This document shows positions 1 through 11,262 of a stretch of DNA of 64,000 bases, in pieces; positions within the stretch are counted from its first letter, which is position 1, and each line of letters starts with the position of its first letter. This DNA is from Euonymus europaeus (taxonomy: Eukaryota; Streptophyta; Magnoliopsida; Celastrales; Celastraceae). The notes beneath the pieces are model-generated. The model ran no database searches and had not been told where the DNA came from. It saw nothing but the letters and a program-made list of their open reading frames with translations. The stretch is from assembly GCA_963580455.1 (NCBI GenBank), contig OY756967.1:5478501-5542500 (forward strand), written 5' to 3'. Made by a program: the position numbers and the translations under genes.

Positions 1-603
1 TATCTAAAACAATAATTTAAGTTCTTTGAATTAATATTTAATTTAAACCTTAGATATAGCATCCAAACAACTGTAAACTTCATGAGTCATCTACTGCATT
101 ACTAATGCACTACAGACATTGTCATTAACTTTTATGCAACCAATCCCCTCCAAATAGCACAAGAAAGTGGAATGCCATGTGCGGAGCTGATGCAGCATTC
201 AAGATCCGATATACAAGAAAAAATATAAATGGAGCATAAAAATGTCCTAGAGAAAAGGATAAGGGAGGAGCTGCAAAATTTACTAGAGTCAGATTTGATT
301 TTCCAGAAATTGACTGAAAGTGGATTCCTATTGACTAATCATAAAACTCCCTTTGCCTTCAAAGGCAGCCCTTGAGGTCAAACCACTAGGCACCATAACT
401 CTTCTCCAAAGATGTTATTTTCCAAGCCAAACCACCCAAACCAATTCTTGGGAAGAGCTCCACTAAAGTAGGTGTGAGATTTGATACTAATCTACAATGA
501 TTATGTGGTTACTTGGTCCCTTAATGAGTAAGGGGAATGGGGATTGATGACATACCTCCACTCCTCCCTCCACCCCCAAAAAAAAAATCCCCAAGTTTGT
601 TAA
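1..603. other. Intergenic, no gene seen
   Basis: AT-rich sequence with no coding region, RNA gene or repeat boundary that I can recognise. A short C-run followed by an A-run lies near 560-590. It precedes the first LTR, so it is the left flank of Copia-1. Confidence 0.5.
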
Positions 604-898
604 TGTGGTGTTTTGGCTCAATATTTGTTGCAACAACTGTCAACTATCATGTGCTGTTCAGATAGGTTGAATCCTGGATCAGTTGAACTTTTGAGGCATT
701 GGGCATCCCACCCATACAAGCCAAAATGGCTGTCCGAATAGGCCTTCCTCACTTGGGAGGCAGAGTGTATGTTGTTTGGATAGGCTGAAGTAGAGTACGG
801 ACAGTCCATACAGACCAATTATGGTACACTTTGTTTAAAGTCTTATTTTGTAGGGTTGTCACCCAACTTGTTAGAAGGGTCGTTTTAGAAAGAGAAAC

Positions 899-1499
899 TA
901 GGGATGGCAACGGGGCGGGGCGGGGCCGGGTATGCTCTCCCCATCCCCGAACCCGAACTCCATCCCCGCCCCCATCCCCGAACCCGAACCCGATTTTTGG
1001 AGTTCGGGGAATCCCCGAACCCGAACCCGACGGGGACGGGTATCACCCGAACCCGAACCCATCCCCGAACCCCAAAAATACTACAATATTATATGTATTT
1101 GTATTTGTATTATATGTATATACATGTATGTGTTAGTATGTATGTATTATATATATATGTCATGTATGTCAATATATATATATGTGTGTGTATGTTTGTC
1201 AATGTATATATATATGTGTGTATATATGTATGTCAATGTATGTGTATATATGTATGTATTAATCTATTAGATATATGTAATATATATATATATAAATATA
1301 AATAATATATGTATTATATATATTTAAATAAAATATTAAAAAAAGTTCGGGTCGGGTTCGGGGCCGGGTAAGGTATTACCATACCCTACCCGTCCCCGGG
1401 CAGTGGGGTTCGGGTGGCACCCGAACCCGACCCCGAACCCGAAATTTCGGGTCCCCAACCCGCGGGGCCCCGAACCCGCGGGGAATTTTGCCATCCCTA
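899..1499. mobile_element. hAT-type MITE 1
   Basis: The element begins TAGGGATGGCAA and ends with the inverse TTGCCATCCCTA. The 8-bp direct repeat AGAGAAAC at 891-898 and 1500-1507 is a perfect target-site duplication, the size typical of hAT transposition. The outer parts are dense arrays of CCCGAACCCGAA and its complement; the middle is a TA/TG-rich stretch. There is no transposase. The proline-rich frames across 904-1136 are a by-product of the repeats. Confidence 0.93.
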
Positions 1500-1645
1500 A
1501 GAGAAACACTTAGACAGTAGTTGAGAGCTTGAGATAGATTAAATCCTTATATTTGGAGTGTTTCTCCACCAGTATCACTTCTTCAACATAGTGCAAACAT
1601 CCTCTCCACTCGTGGACATAGATTTTATGCCAAACCATGTAAATC

Positions 1646-1648
<3 letters not shown>

Positions 1649-1681
<33 letters not shown>
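1649..1681. repeat. (TC)n microsatellite
   Basis: About 33 bp of uninterrupted TC dinucleotide lie within the end of the Copia-1 5' LTR region. Confidence 0.95.
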
Positions 1682-1686
<5 letters not shown>

Positions 1687-1795
1687 GCTTTGAGTTATTT
1701 GTTACTAATTATTTGCTTAGATTGGGTGACTGTTTGATCAACCATTTGCTGCTTTTCTTGTGAGTATATGGTATTTAGGCTTTAGCACAACATAT

Positions 1796-1807
1796 TGGTA
1801 TATGATC
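1796..1807 (+). other. Primer-binding site of Copia-1
   Basis: TGGTATATGATC resembles the usual copia site TGGTATCAGAGC, complementary to initiator tRNA-Met, with three mismatches. It lies between the LTR and gag, as expected. Confidence 0.6.
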
Positions 1808-2642
1808 TTTAGATTGTGTTCTTGATGATCTAAAGGTTTCCACTTGTGGTTTTCCAAGTTGTTACACACCCTACGCATTTAATTTTTGCTTTGGGGTTGA
1901 TTGAATAGAGCTTAGGGAGAAGATTCGTGAGGATAGTTCAGATAAGTCTAAGGCGGAGATAGCACTTTGGGTCACACGTATGGGAGGGCTATTTTCAATG
2001 CTAAGTATGACGTAGATAAGTTTGATGGGAAAGAGAACTTTGACATGTGGCAATGTGAGTTTATGAATATGTTATACCATTAGAATTTAGATGTTACTCT
2101 TGGAGATAGGCCGGATGACATTTCTGAGAGTGTTTGGGATACGATGAATAGGTAGGCTTGTAGTTTAATTCACTATTGCCTAGAAAAAGATCAAGTACGT
2201 GATGATGAAGGAGACTAAGGCTAAAGAATTGTGGTGAAAGCTTGATAGAAACTACATGGCGTTGATAATAGGCTTCACTTGAAGTAGAAGTTGTTTAGGT
2301 TTCAATACACTTTGGGTGACACTATATCAGATCACTTCAGTGAATATGATCAAATTTTGGCAGTTTGGCAAATTTGGATGTTACCATCAAAGATGAAGAC
2401 GATGTTTTACTTCTATTGCATTCCTTACCAAATTCGTATATATGAGCACTTAGTCACCACTCTTCTCCAAGGGAAGTAGATTAAGTTTCATTAGATTTGC
2501 AATACATTGAATAACAACGGGTGAGGAAGATGATAAGTATACTTTGATAGTTAGGGGGAGGTTTGAGAGCAAGAAACGCAAAAATAAGAGTAAGTCTAGG
2601 CTAAGTTAAGGCAGAGAAGAGTGACCAAAGACGAGTGATGAT

Positions 2643-3652
2643 CAAGGTTTTGAAAACCGGACCAGTCATCGAACCGGAAAATTCTTCGATTCATGGTTCA
2701 ACCGGGGTTCGAACAAGGTTCAATGTTATTAATTATTATATATATATTTATATATTATAAGTAGTAAATATAAATATTTTATATTTTATATTTTATAATA
2801 CTCATAATAATATAAAAATACACCAATAATGTCTCGTCATTAAAAAAACTCGCAACTATTCATAGGTTCTTAAGTATTCATTTAGCAAAAAAAGTAACAT
2901 GTCAAATGATAAAACAAATAAAAATTACTTATGTAATAATATAATCGTAAATTAAAATTAAACTTTTATTAAATTTCAAATTAAGAATTATATGAGTGAA
3001 ACATATGTATATTGCAACCATTTTTCATCATCGTCATATAAGCCATTATGTCAAAAAGTTTGTGATCGACAATATGAATATATAAGAAAATTAACTGAAA
3101 TTATTTCAATAAATTTTTAATAATTAAATATTTGACATGAATGTTTGTCTCTATCTCTCTCTCTATATATATATAATATAATATATATATATTTATATTA
3201 TTTTCTATAAATTTCATATATTTATCTTCAAAAAATATGTTACTACTATTTTAATTATATAAACGTAGATATATAAATGATATATTTTCATACATAGTTT
3301 TGAGAAATACTATATATTTAATTAAATTAATTAAAGTTTCACTTTAAGGAAATAAACTCAAGAAATACGATATATTGATTAACGTTTCATCTTAAGTCAA
3401 CAAACTTGTGCAACTGAGTTGGTTAGAAGACTAACTTCTAGTAGGTCATGGGTGCACCCAACTAATAACAATTTTACAGAATTTTACTATCAAAACCAAC
3501 TCAACCGGTTATTGTTGATCGACCGGTTCAATCGGGAACCAGCCGATTCTCTCAAATAAGGCCGGTTCCCAGAGTGGCCGGTTCTCACTACCCAGACCGG
3601 ACTGGATAGAAGGTCGCTAACCGGTCGGTCCGGTCCGGTTATGACAACCTTG
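2643..3652. mobile_element. hAT-type MITE 2, inserted in Copia-1
   Basis: The ends are CAAGGTTTTGAAAACCGG and, inverted, a GGTCCGGTTATGACAACCTTG-type terminus. The flanking 8-mers GTGATGAT (2635-2642) and GTGATAAG (3653-3660) match at 6 of 8 positions, fitting an old 8-bp duplication. The outer parts are rich in AACCGG and CCGGTT; the core is very AT-rich. A tRNA-like stretch at about 3411-3470 (AACTGAGTTGGTTAGAAG) suggests a captured tRNA-derived fragment. There is no coding potential. Confidence 0.8.
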
Positions 3653-4302
3653 GTGATAAGGACTCATGCTTTCATTGGTACAAACCAAATGACCATGTTG
3701 ATGAGTGGATACTTAATTCTGGGTATACCTATCACATGTGCACACATATAGATTGATTATCCACACTTGGGCATTGGAAGGTGGAATGGTTTATATGGAA
3801 AATGATAAAAAAAAGTCAAGATTGAGGGATAGGTAGTGTCAGTTTGAGACTCCACGATCATGTTACAAGGGTGCCACATGGCATCAAATTTGCTCTTTCT
3901 TTGAAGAAGAATTTGATTTCCCTATGAACTTAAGAGGCCAAGTTATGTAGTCACCTTGAAGGGCGGAGCCCTTAAGGTGGTTCTTGGTTCACTGGTTCTA
4001 ATGAGAGGCACTAGGAGGAACAATCTGTATTACTTCACTAGGAGTACAGTTGTTGGTGGAGTAGCTGCAACATCTATTGAGATTGATAGGGATGATTCAG
4101 ATACTTCCAGACTATGACATATGAGGTTGGTGCACGTGGTGAGAAATCTTTGCATGAACTCATGAAACAAGGTTTACTCAAGGGTGTCAAGAATTGTAAA
4201 CTTGATTTCTATGAGCAGTGTGTGCTGAGAAAACAGACCAGCGTGAAGGTTGGCACTATAGTCCACTAGAGTAAAGGCACATTAGACTATGATCATAATG
4301 AT

Positions 4303-5053
4303 CATAGTTGTCATAGCGCTAGGCGGCACCCAAGGCGCAAAGGTTTTCTGTGGCCAGAGGTGCAAGGCGCACTTAAAGCGCACACCCGAGTGAAGCAAAG
4401 CACAAAATTAAAAATAATTTAATTTAATTATAATTATAATTATAAATATAAATAATAGTGTAATAAATTAAATATTTACTTGCTTATTTATGGTTAAATG
4501 TGCATTTGAGGGTCTGAGACCAATGAAGCAAGGAGGCAAAATTTAGGCAAAAAATAGTAAAAAAAAATAAATGCAATAAAAAATATCATAAAAATGAAAA
4601 GAATTCATATAGGATTATTAAAAAATTGCAACACGTGGTACAAAGTTATGGGAAAAACTAATCTAGAATATAACAAAGAGAAATAAAGAAGAAATTGAGA
4701 AAGATAGAAGCCCAATACGAAAGAAGGAGAAAAGATATGAGGAGAGACAGTCATTCAAGAAAGATCATGCGCATCATCCTCGACGATTATGATCCTATAT
4801 TTGCACTAGAGTTGTCTCTATGGTTTTCTGTTGGAATCCAAGTTGATCTACCTATGGTTGTCAAATGTGAATAGTGGGCCAAAGCCATTAAGAAAATATT
4901 GACTAGAAGCTCAAATTTTCTCATGTTAACGCCTAGGTGTTGCGCCTAACACAGGCATCTTCTAACATAAGATGGACCCCTTGCATTCAGTCTAGGCACA
5001 CAAGCTGTGCTTGTGTGCCTAAGCGCACACCTAACTCGCCTTTGGCAACTATG
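4303..5053. mobile_element. hAT-type MITE 3, inserted in Copia-1
   Basis: The element starts CATAGTTGTCATAGCGCTAG and ends GCCTTTGGCAACTATG, forming imperfect terminal inverted repeats. The flanking 8-mers ATAATGAT (4295-4302) and ATATTGAT (5054-5061) differ at one position, a near-perfect hAT-size duplication. Subterminal motifs of the AGGCGC/GCGCCT type are repeated at both ends. There is no ORF of note. Confidence 0.85.
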
Positions 5054-6947
5054 ATATTGATATTTGGACACCTACAAAGGTTCCATAATTGGGAGGCAAG
5101 TGATGGTTTGTGAAATTCATTGATGACTACTCACAAAGAGTGTGGGTGTACTTTGTGAAACATAAGGGCTAAGTACTAGATATCTTCCTTAAATGAAAGA
5201 AATTGGTTGAAGCTCAGACTAACAAGAAAATTACAAGGTTGAGGTCAGATAATGGTTGCGAGTGACGTTTGATCCGTTTCTGCAAGTTTGCCAAATTGTC
5301 AATATAAGGGCATTCTAGAAATTTTACAGTTACAAAGACTCCCCAGAAAAATGGCATAGCCGGCCGTACTCTTGTTGAGAAGGTTCAGTGTATGCTAGTC
5401 AATTGGTGAATCACTTGCTCACTTAGTCATTAGATGGGACCACACCTATGGAAGTATGGACTGCAAACCTACTATTAATCGCATCTTTTGTTGTCCTGCT
5501 TGCTACAATGTGAGGGAGACCAAGCTTGATCCTAGGGCCAATAAGGCATGCTTTATGAGCTTTAGGAGTGAAGGTGTGACTTTTGATGAGTCTGATTTCT
5601 TGCTATGGTTTACAGTAGGTCGAACATCTCACGTGTTAGTGTGGTTAGTCAGTATATGCATAATTTCGCGAAACATTGGAAGGCTGCTAAGTGACTTTTG
5701 TGAAACCTCTTGGGCATTGTGGATGTAAGTTTGCATTTAGAGAAAAATGATGAGAGTGGTCGACATATGATTGGCTATGTTGATTCTGACAATTTGACTA
5801 TGCAGGTGATATGGATAAGTAGAGGTCTAATACTGGCCTTCGGAATCCATTGTTACGTTGTCAACTATTAAGGCTGAATATGTGTCAGTGATTAAAGCTA
5901 TAAAGTAGGCCATTTTGTTGCAGGGCTTAGTAACTGAGTTCGAGATTTGTCAAGATTCAAGAGAAGGTCCTAATTCATTACATTACGATATCAAAGTGTG
6001 ATCTACTTGTCGAAGAACCAAGTTCATCATATCTAAACAAATTATATTAATGTCTAGTTCCACTTCATTAGAGAGATTTTGGAGGACGGAAACATTTGCA
6101 TAAGATTGATACTACAAATATTCATAACAAAGTGGTTACGAGGCACAAATTTCGTCATTGTTGTGACTTGATCTATTGTAGTCATCTTGCGCAACTAGGA
6201 AGCACGGTCGTTAGGGCTGTGTCGAGGTCAAGGTTGTTGGTATGTGGGTCCTGGGTCGAGCTAATGCTAGTTTCTCTATGCTGGTTATGTTGCAAAATTT
6301 CTTACCTTACTATCCTCTTTCATGGAACACGACCACATTTGTTTGTTTCTGCCCTGCATCAGGTTGGTCTTACTCTCATATCTGCCATTACTTTCTTGGA
6401 AACTGGCTATGACTTTTAATGAATTTCGTCAAAAATTGAAAATTTAATTTCTTTTTGAATTCTCAATTTGTTGTAGTGCTGCTGTTAACACATTTTTGCA
6501 AATAATATGATATTCACTGGCTGATAGGTTACATGGATGCTATTTTTGAACAAAATAGGGTACTTCCTATTTTTATTTGATAGTCCGATTCCATTAGTAC
6601 TTAATTCAAACTGAATTTTTTTTCAATATATATATATATATGGTTAGTCCTATCCCCGCTACACCCGTATCCTTGTTTTTTTTAGAATTGGCAAATTCGC
6701 GTATCCCACATCCCTGAATCAGTATCCTCACACCCTTATTGATGATTCTTAGTTGAACATCTTAGGGTGCATGACACTTGGGTGCCCTTCGGAGGCGGTC
6801 AAGTTTAGTTTTTTTGGTTGTTGGTTTGTTTTCTAGTTTGGAGAGTGATTATTGCATTTTGATGTTCTTTGTTGTGGTTTTGGGTTGTCCTAACTTGGTG
6901 GAGTGGTTCTGAAGTAGGAGAAAACATTTGCTTGCTTATTTTTCGCG

Positions 6948-6959
6948 AAGGTGGAGATT
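6948..6959 (+). other. Polypurine tract of Copia-1
   Basis: AAGGTGGAGATT lies immediately before the 3' LTR start at 6960. This purine run is the standard plus-strand primer position in LTR elements. Confidence 0.65.
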
Positions 6960-7185
6960 TGTGGTGTTTTGGCTCAATATCCGTTGCAAGAACTATCAAC
7001 AGTCACGTGTTGTACAGCTAGGCCTAGGTGTTGTTTGGACATATTGAGTTATGAATCAATTGAAGTTCTAAGGTAGTGGGTATTCTGTCCAGACAAACAA
7101 AAGTGTATATCCGGACAAGCCTTCTTCCCTTGGGAGGCAAAATGTATGTTGTCCGAACATGCTGAAGTAGCTGTTTGAACAAGCC
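6960..7185 (+). repeat. 3' LTR of Copia-1, truncated
   Basis: The sequence repeats the first ~220 bp of the 5' LTR in diverged form. It stops near 7185, where reverse-strand integrase sequence of another copia begins, so the remaining LTR was lost or never joined here. Confidence 0.65.
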
Positions 7186-10030
7186 ACAACAAATGCAACA
7201 TTACGAGTAGATAAAAACACACATGTGACCATTAAGATGATGCATCTATCAAAATCATAAAGTAACGAAATGGTCCACATAGTGGATGAATATGTCAATA
7301 TATATCACCATGAATGCGTTGAAGAAAATTAGGAGATTTCATACCTACCTTCAGGTAGATGGTTTCACAATTAACTTTCATTTTGAACAAGTGACACATA
7401 AATAACATTTCGGCAAAAGAAACTTCTAATTTCTCAATGAATGCCCATTTGTATTTTCAATTATTTTACGCATCGATGGTAGAATTTGGGTGACCAAGGC
7501 AATCATGCCAAAATATGAATTCTTTTAGATTAAAACACTTGTGTTTTATCTCATGATCATGATAACTCTTATGAGTTATAACATGCGATTCAATCTACTT
7601 TATACTGATAAAGTATAAACCTGAAGAGATAGCTTTGAATCTTTCTAACACAAGCTTCTGATTTGATATAATTGAAGTGATGTATAGATATTTTATACTA
7701 CTTTTACTTCCAAATTCAATGTGATATCCATTTCGGCATATATCTTTAAAACTGATCAAATTTCTTCTTCATTTGAGAGAGTACAGTGCATCTCCAAGAT
7801 AAATTTTTGTACCTCCAGGCGACATAATATTGGTTCCGGAACCTTCAATTATTTTTGATTTGCCTGAAATTGTATGAACACTTGCTTCAAGCAATGTTAA
7901 ATCTAAGAAATATTTTTCATGTTGAAATATAGAATGTGTTGTTCCACTATCAATCATACACATCTTCGTCAACCATTTTTCTAAATAAGAAAATAACTTG
8001 CATCACATATTAACTCAAAAGTATCATATATGTAAATATTATATTGTTTATAAATATCAATGTTTTAAAAAACGGAAACGGGAACCGAGGCGCTCACCTC
8101 ATTTGAGGCGAGGCGTAAGCCTCGAGGCGTATTGAGGCGTAAGCCTCGGAAAGAATCAACAAATTATAACAAATATTAACATATACACATGCAAGTGTGT
8201 GTCTTCACCATCAAATGATCAAATAATGTCAAAAACATCAATATCATCAATTCAAGTCTTACGTAACAACTGACAATTACTTGTTCGGAGGAGAACGCAG
8301 TGGCAGAGGCGGAGAACGCAGCGGCAGAGGGGCAGCGGTAGCGGGGCAGCAACAGAGGGGCAGCTGATGTTACTCGTTTTTTTTGGTGATTTACCAGAGT
8401 GTTTCTTTTCTTTAGGGTTAGTATTGGGCTTTAGTATTGGGCTTTGATATTGGGCTGGGAAAAATTTGACATGTTTCAAAATTATAACTTGTAAGAGAGC
8501 CCAATACAAAGCCTAAAACCTGCTAATGCCTCAAACGCCTCAAAACTTTGTTTCTAAGGCGTACGCCTCATCCATGAGAGGCGTCCGCCTCTCATGGCAG
8601 TCAGAGAGGCGTATGCCTCGAGGCTGAGAGGCTACGCCTCGCCTTGAGGCGCGCCTCGAGGCGTACGCCTCTCACGTTTTTTAAAACACTGATAAATATA
8701 ACAAAGTATAAACTTGACAAACCCGGGAATAGTGACTGTGTGGTGGTGAGATCCAATAAAATATAAAATAGGAAAAAAAGAACCAAGGGTCCAAACCCAC
8801 CTTTTTTTTTTAGATTAAGTAAACTTATCAAAAGAATATATATATATATATATAATACTGATTTTATTTCTTGTAATTGAATACTTTCATAATTAAAACA
8901 CAATACAAAAAATAAACTCAACAAATAAATAAATTTATTTACAAATATCGGGAGTTTGAAAAAAAATCTAAAACATTCAAGTTAGCTAAACCATTGAAAT
9001 CCTCAAGATCATCGAAATTGTCAAAATCATCCTCATTATCAATCTTGGCAAACTTTGTTTTAGCAACTTTTTGTTTTCCTTTGATAGAAGCTTGGTACAA
9101 CTCAACAAAGTGTTGATGTCCGACAATTTCAAGACTAATGTCCTTGAACGCCACACCTATAACAAATAGTCTATTGGCCCTTCGGGAGCGTATGATGATG
9201 TTGACTTGATTTTCCTCCACTATATCGCTTTTGGCGATATGGAGTATATGAGATTTCATGGTTTCGATGACCGTTCCAACGACCTCTTCCTCTTGCTCTT
9301 CCCCTTCCATAACCAAGTCCTCTCACATGGCCACTATGAAATATTATATTCACTTCAGGAAACGGTACGACTCCAGTGAGACGAGACATGTGATTTTTCA
9401 ACAACAGATCATTGTTTTGCTCAGCCACGAGCAAACATGAAATCAATTGAGAATATAGTATGAATCCACATTCACGATATTGCTGTTGTAGTATCATATT
9501 GGATGCACAAAATGTAGAAAAAGTTTTTTCTAACTTTTGAGATTTAGAAACGTTTTTAACACATAATTTCAATTGTGTAGTGATTTTAAATAAAGCAGAA
9601 TTGTAATCACGTACAGATTCAAAATCTTGCAATCTCAAATGCATCCAATCATATCGGGCTTTAGGAAAAGTTATATTTTTATAATGCTCAAATCTTTCTT
9701 TTAAATTTTTCCACGAAACAAGAGTATTCTTTGTAATAAGATATTAATCTTTCAATTCATCATCAAGATGACAACGGAGAAAAATCGCAACTCTTGCGCG
9801 ATCCTGCGGGAATATGACTAAGACTCATATCTTCTAGATAAATCTCAGTTTCCTACACCCAATTCAAGTCATTTTTACTCGAAATATCAAGAGCGAAAAA
9901 TTACAAGTTTGTAAGCTTGGTCATGGAAATGATTATAATAAATATGAGTTTTAATAAGTTTACAACTAATCTTGAAGTAGGAACGAACCTTCAAATGGTG
10001 AATCGTTCGTGCTGATAATGTATTGTAAAA
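7186..10030 (-). pseudogene. Copia-2 gag-protease-integrase remnant
   Basis: Read on the minus strand the order is gag (about 9995-8930), protease-like segment (7972-7769, with MIDSGTTHSIF, the DSG active-site motif) and pre-integrase/integrase start (7500-7190, with DCLGHPNSTI and IHPLCGPFRYF-like pieces). Gag is close in sequence to Copia-3 gag at 12310-13270, including an RG/RGRG-rich stretch and an acidic FAKIDNEDDFDNFDD tail. Several frameshifts and stops break it. A MITE sits between gag and protease (8058-8691). Integrase is cut off by Copia-1 at about 7190. Confidence 0.78.
8058..8691. mobile_element. hAT-type MITE, inserted in Copia-2
   Basis: The termini are CAATGTTTTAAAAAACG and, inverted, CAGTGTTTTAAAAAACGTG. 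The 8-bp duplication ATAAATAT at 8050-8057 and 8692-8699 is perfect. The subterminal regions are packed with GAGGCGTA/TACGCCTC units. The element has no transposase. The intact duplication suggests a more recent insertion than the copia it interrupts. Confidence 0.93.
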
Positions 10031-10345
10031 CAAACTCAGAATATTCCCAAAATCAAGATTAAAATAAACTAGTGTTCAAGAAAAATATTTAGAATAATAC
10101 TTAAAGAAAATTTTAGAGAGAGTTTAAAAGAGAGAAATGTAGAAAATGCTTGCAACTGACGTGTATTTCATTTCACTAAACATCCTTTTATATAGGATCA
10201 GTTTATAACAATCAAATTAATAGTTTAACCACTTATTAAATAACCTCCTTCAACTACTAATAATATAGGTTTAACCATTTCATAAGTAGCCTCCAAATAT
10301 ACTAATAAAGTGGGCACCCAATAATCAACATTAATATTATAATAC
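10031..10345 (-). repeat. LTR of Copia-2
   Basis: On the minus strand this follows a purine tract AAGGGGGAGT and runs to a primer-binding-like CATTATCAGCACGAA. It contains the promoter-like ATCCTATATAAAAGGATG (a TATATAA box) and matches the LTR fragment at 12047-12288 closely. Sequence from a retrotransposon 3' end lies upstream and gag lies downstream, so the LTR is flanked by internal sequence on both sides. Confidence 0.7.
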
Positions 10346-11243
10346 TCCCCCTTGGATTACCATGTATACATAATATGTCTCGTTAAAACCTCATTAAGAA
10401 AAAATTTAATGGGATAAAAACCTTAGTGAAAGAAAAAGAGTAGATCATTTTTGTATAGAAATTTGGAGAAAAGAGTGAATTGATTGCCTCGTTAAAACCT
10501 TGTCAAGAAAAAATCTTGTGGGAAAAACCTTTGGTCGAATGAAAAGAGTAGAATCCATGTTGATATCTTCATATCATTATGCTCCCCGATTTGTGACTTC
10601 AGGATAAATCTTTCAGATGACACATTCCAATTTGATGTACAAACCTTTTGAATGTTGCTAGTGGGAGGGCCTTTATGAACAAATCTATCAAATTATCACT
10701 GTAGCAAATTTGCTGAACATTGATTTCCCCACTTTTTTAGACATCATGTGCACTAAAGAATTTTAGAGAAATATGTTTAGTTCTGTCACATTTTATGTAT
10801 CATTCTCGAAGTTGTGCTATGCATGCAGCGTTATCTTCATGTAATATTGTCGACACATCTTTGACAGATTGAAGTCCACATCTTTCTTAAATATGTGAAA
10901 TCATTTATCTCAATCACACTCATTCTCGACTAGTTTCGTAAATTGTTATTATCTTGGAATGATTATAAGAAGTTGTAATTGTCTGCTTCACTGATTTTCA
11001 TGAAATAACAATTCCAATATAAGTGAACACATAGCCAGACTAAGATTCGGCATTGTGAGGATCATATAGATATTTAGCATCTGCATATGCAATTAGTTGA
11101 GGCTTGGACTCAAATGAGTAAAATAACCTCAAGTATGTTGTACCCTGAAGATATCTGAGAATATGTTTTACACCATTCCAGTGACGTCGAGTCGGAGCAG
11201 CACTGTATCTTGGCAATAAATTTACTAGAAATGCTATATCAGG
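10346..11243 (-). pseudogene. Copia RNase H and 3' internal tail
   Basis: Minus-strand translation gives PDIAFLVNLL followed by a YSAAPTRRHWNGVKHIL-like segment, typical of the copia connection/RNase H region, then a tail ending in the purine tract before the LTR. It parallels 14680-15350 of Copia-3. The 5' part (RT) is absent: homology stops at about 11243, next to plus-strand LTR sequence and the MITE. Stops and small indels show it is dead. Confidence 0.7.
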
Positions 11244-11262
11244 CTTATGAGATGGTTAAACC

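Larger units (their letters stand above)
604..1795 (+). repeat. 5' LTR of Copia-1, interrupted by a MITE
   Basis: The first ~220 bp match the sequence at 6960-7185 with many substitutions, including a shared stretch reading CTTGGGAGGCA. A 601-bp MITE splits the LTR at 899-1499. The right end is placed just before the primer-binding site at 1796, so the exact 3' boundary is inferred. Confidence 0.65.
1987..6175 (+). pseudogene. Copia-1 gag-pol remnant
   Basis: Gag begins with a recognisable KFDGKENFDMWQCE segment near 2010. Downstream of MITE 2 comes a zinc-knuckle-like CFHWYKPNDH and a protease-like WILNSGYTYHMC (3660-3745). Pre-integrase and integrase pieces flank MITE 3 (about 4110-4290 and 5060-5400). 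RNase H with NQVHH and a final VVTRHKFRHC segment closes it near 6170. The reverse transcriptase core is largely missing. Stops and frameshifts occur throughout. This is a dead copy of a retrotransposon polyprotein; the domain calls rest on short motifs. Confidence 0.75.
604..7185 (+). mobile_element. Copia-1: degenerate Ty1/copia LTR retrotransposon carrying three MITEs
   Basis: The two ends share a diverged sequence beginning TGTGGTGTTTTGGCTCAATA at 604 and at 6960; these are the LTRs. Between them, in plus-strand order, lie a tRNA-iMet-like primer-binding site, gag, a protease-like DSG region, pre-integrase and integrase pieces, RNase H and a purine-rich tract directly before the second LTR. 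The coding part has many stops and frameshifts, so the element is dead. The 3' LTR breaks off near 7185, where the integrase of a second copia in opposite orientation starts. Three hAT-type MITEs (899-1499, 2643-3652, 4303-5053) interrupt it and were inserted after it. The target-site duplication was not found because the right end is missing. Confidence 0.8.

Noticed and set aside
831..1305. Overlapping 100-130 codon frames rich in Pro/Glu/Arg
   Set aside because: They arise from the repeated CCCGAACCC units and TA/TG runs of MITE 1; no start context, domain or plausible composition.
3405..3475. Possible tRNA gene
   Set aside because: Only a box A-like stretch is present; acceptor stem, anticodon arm and box B do not form.
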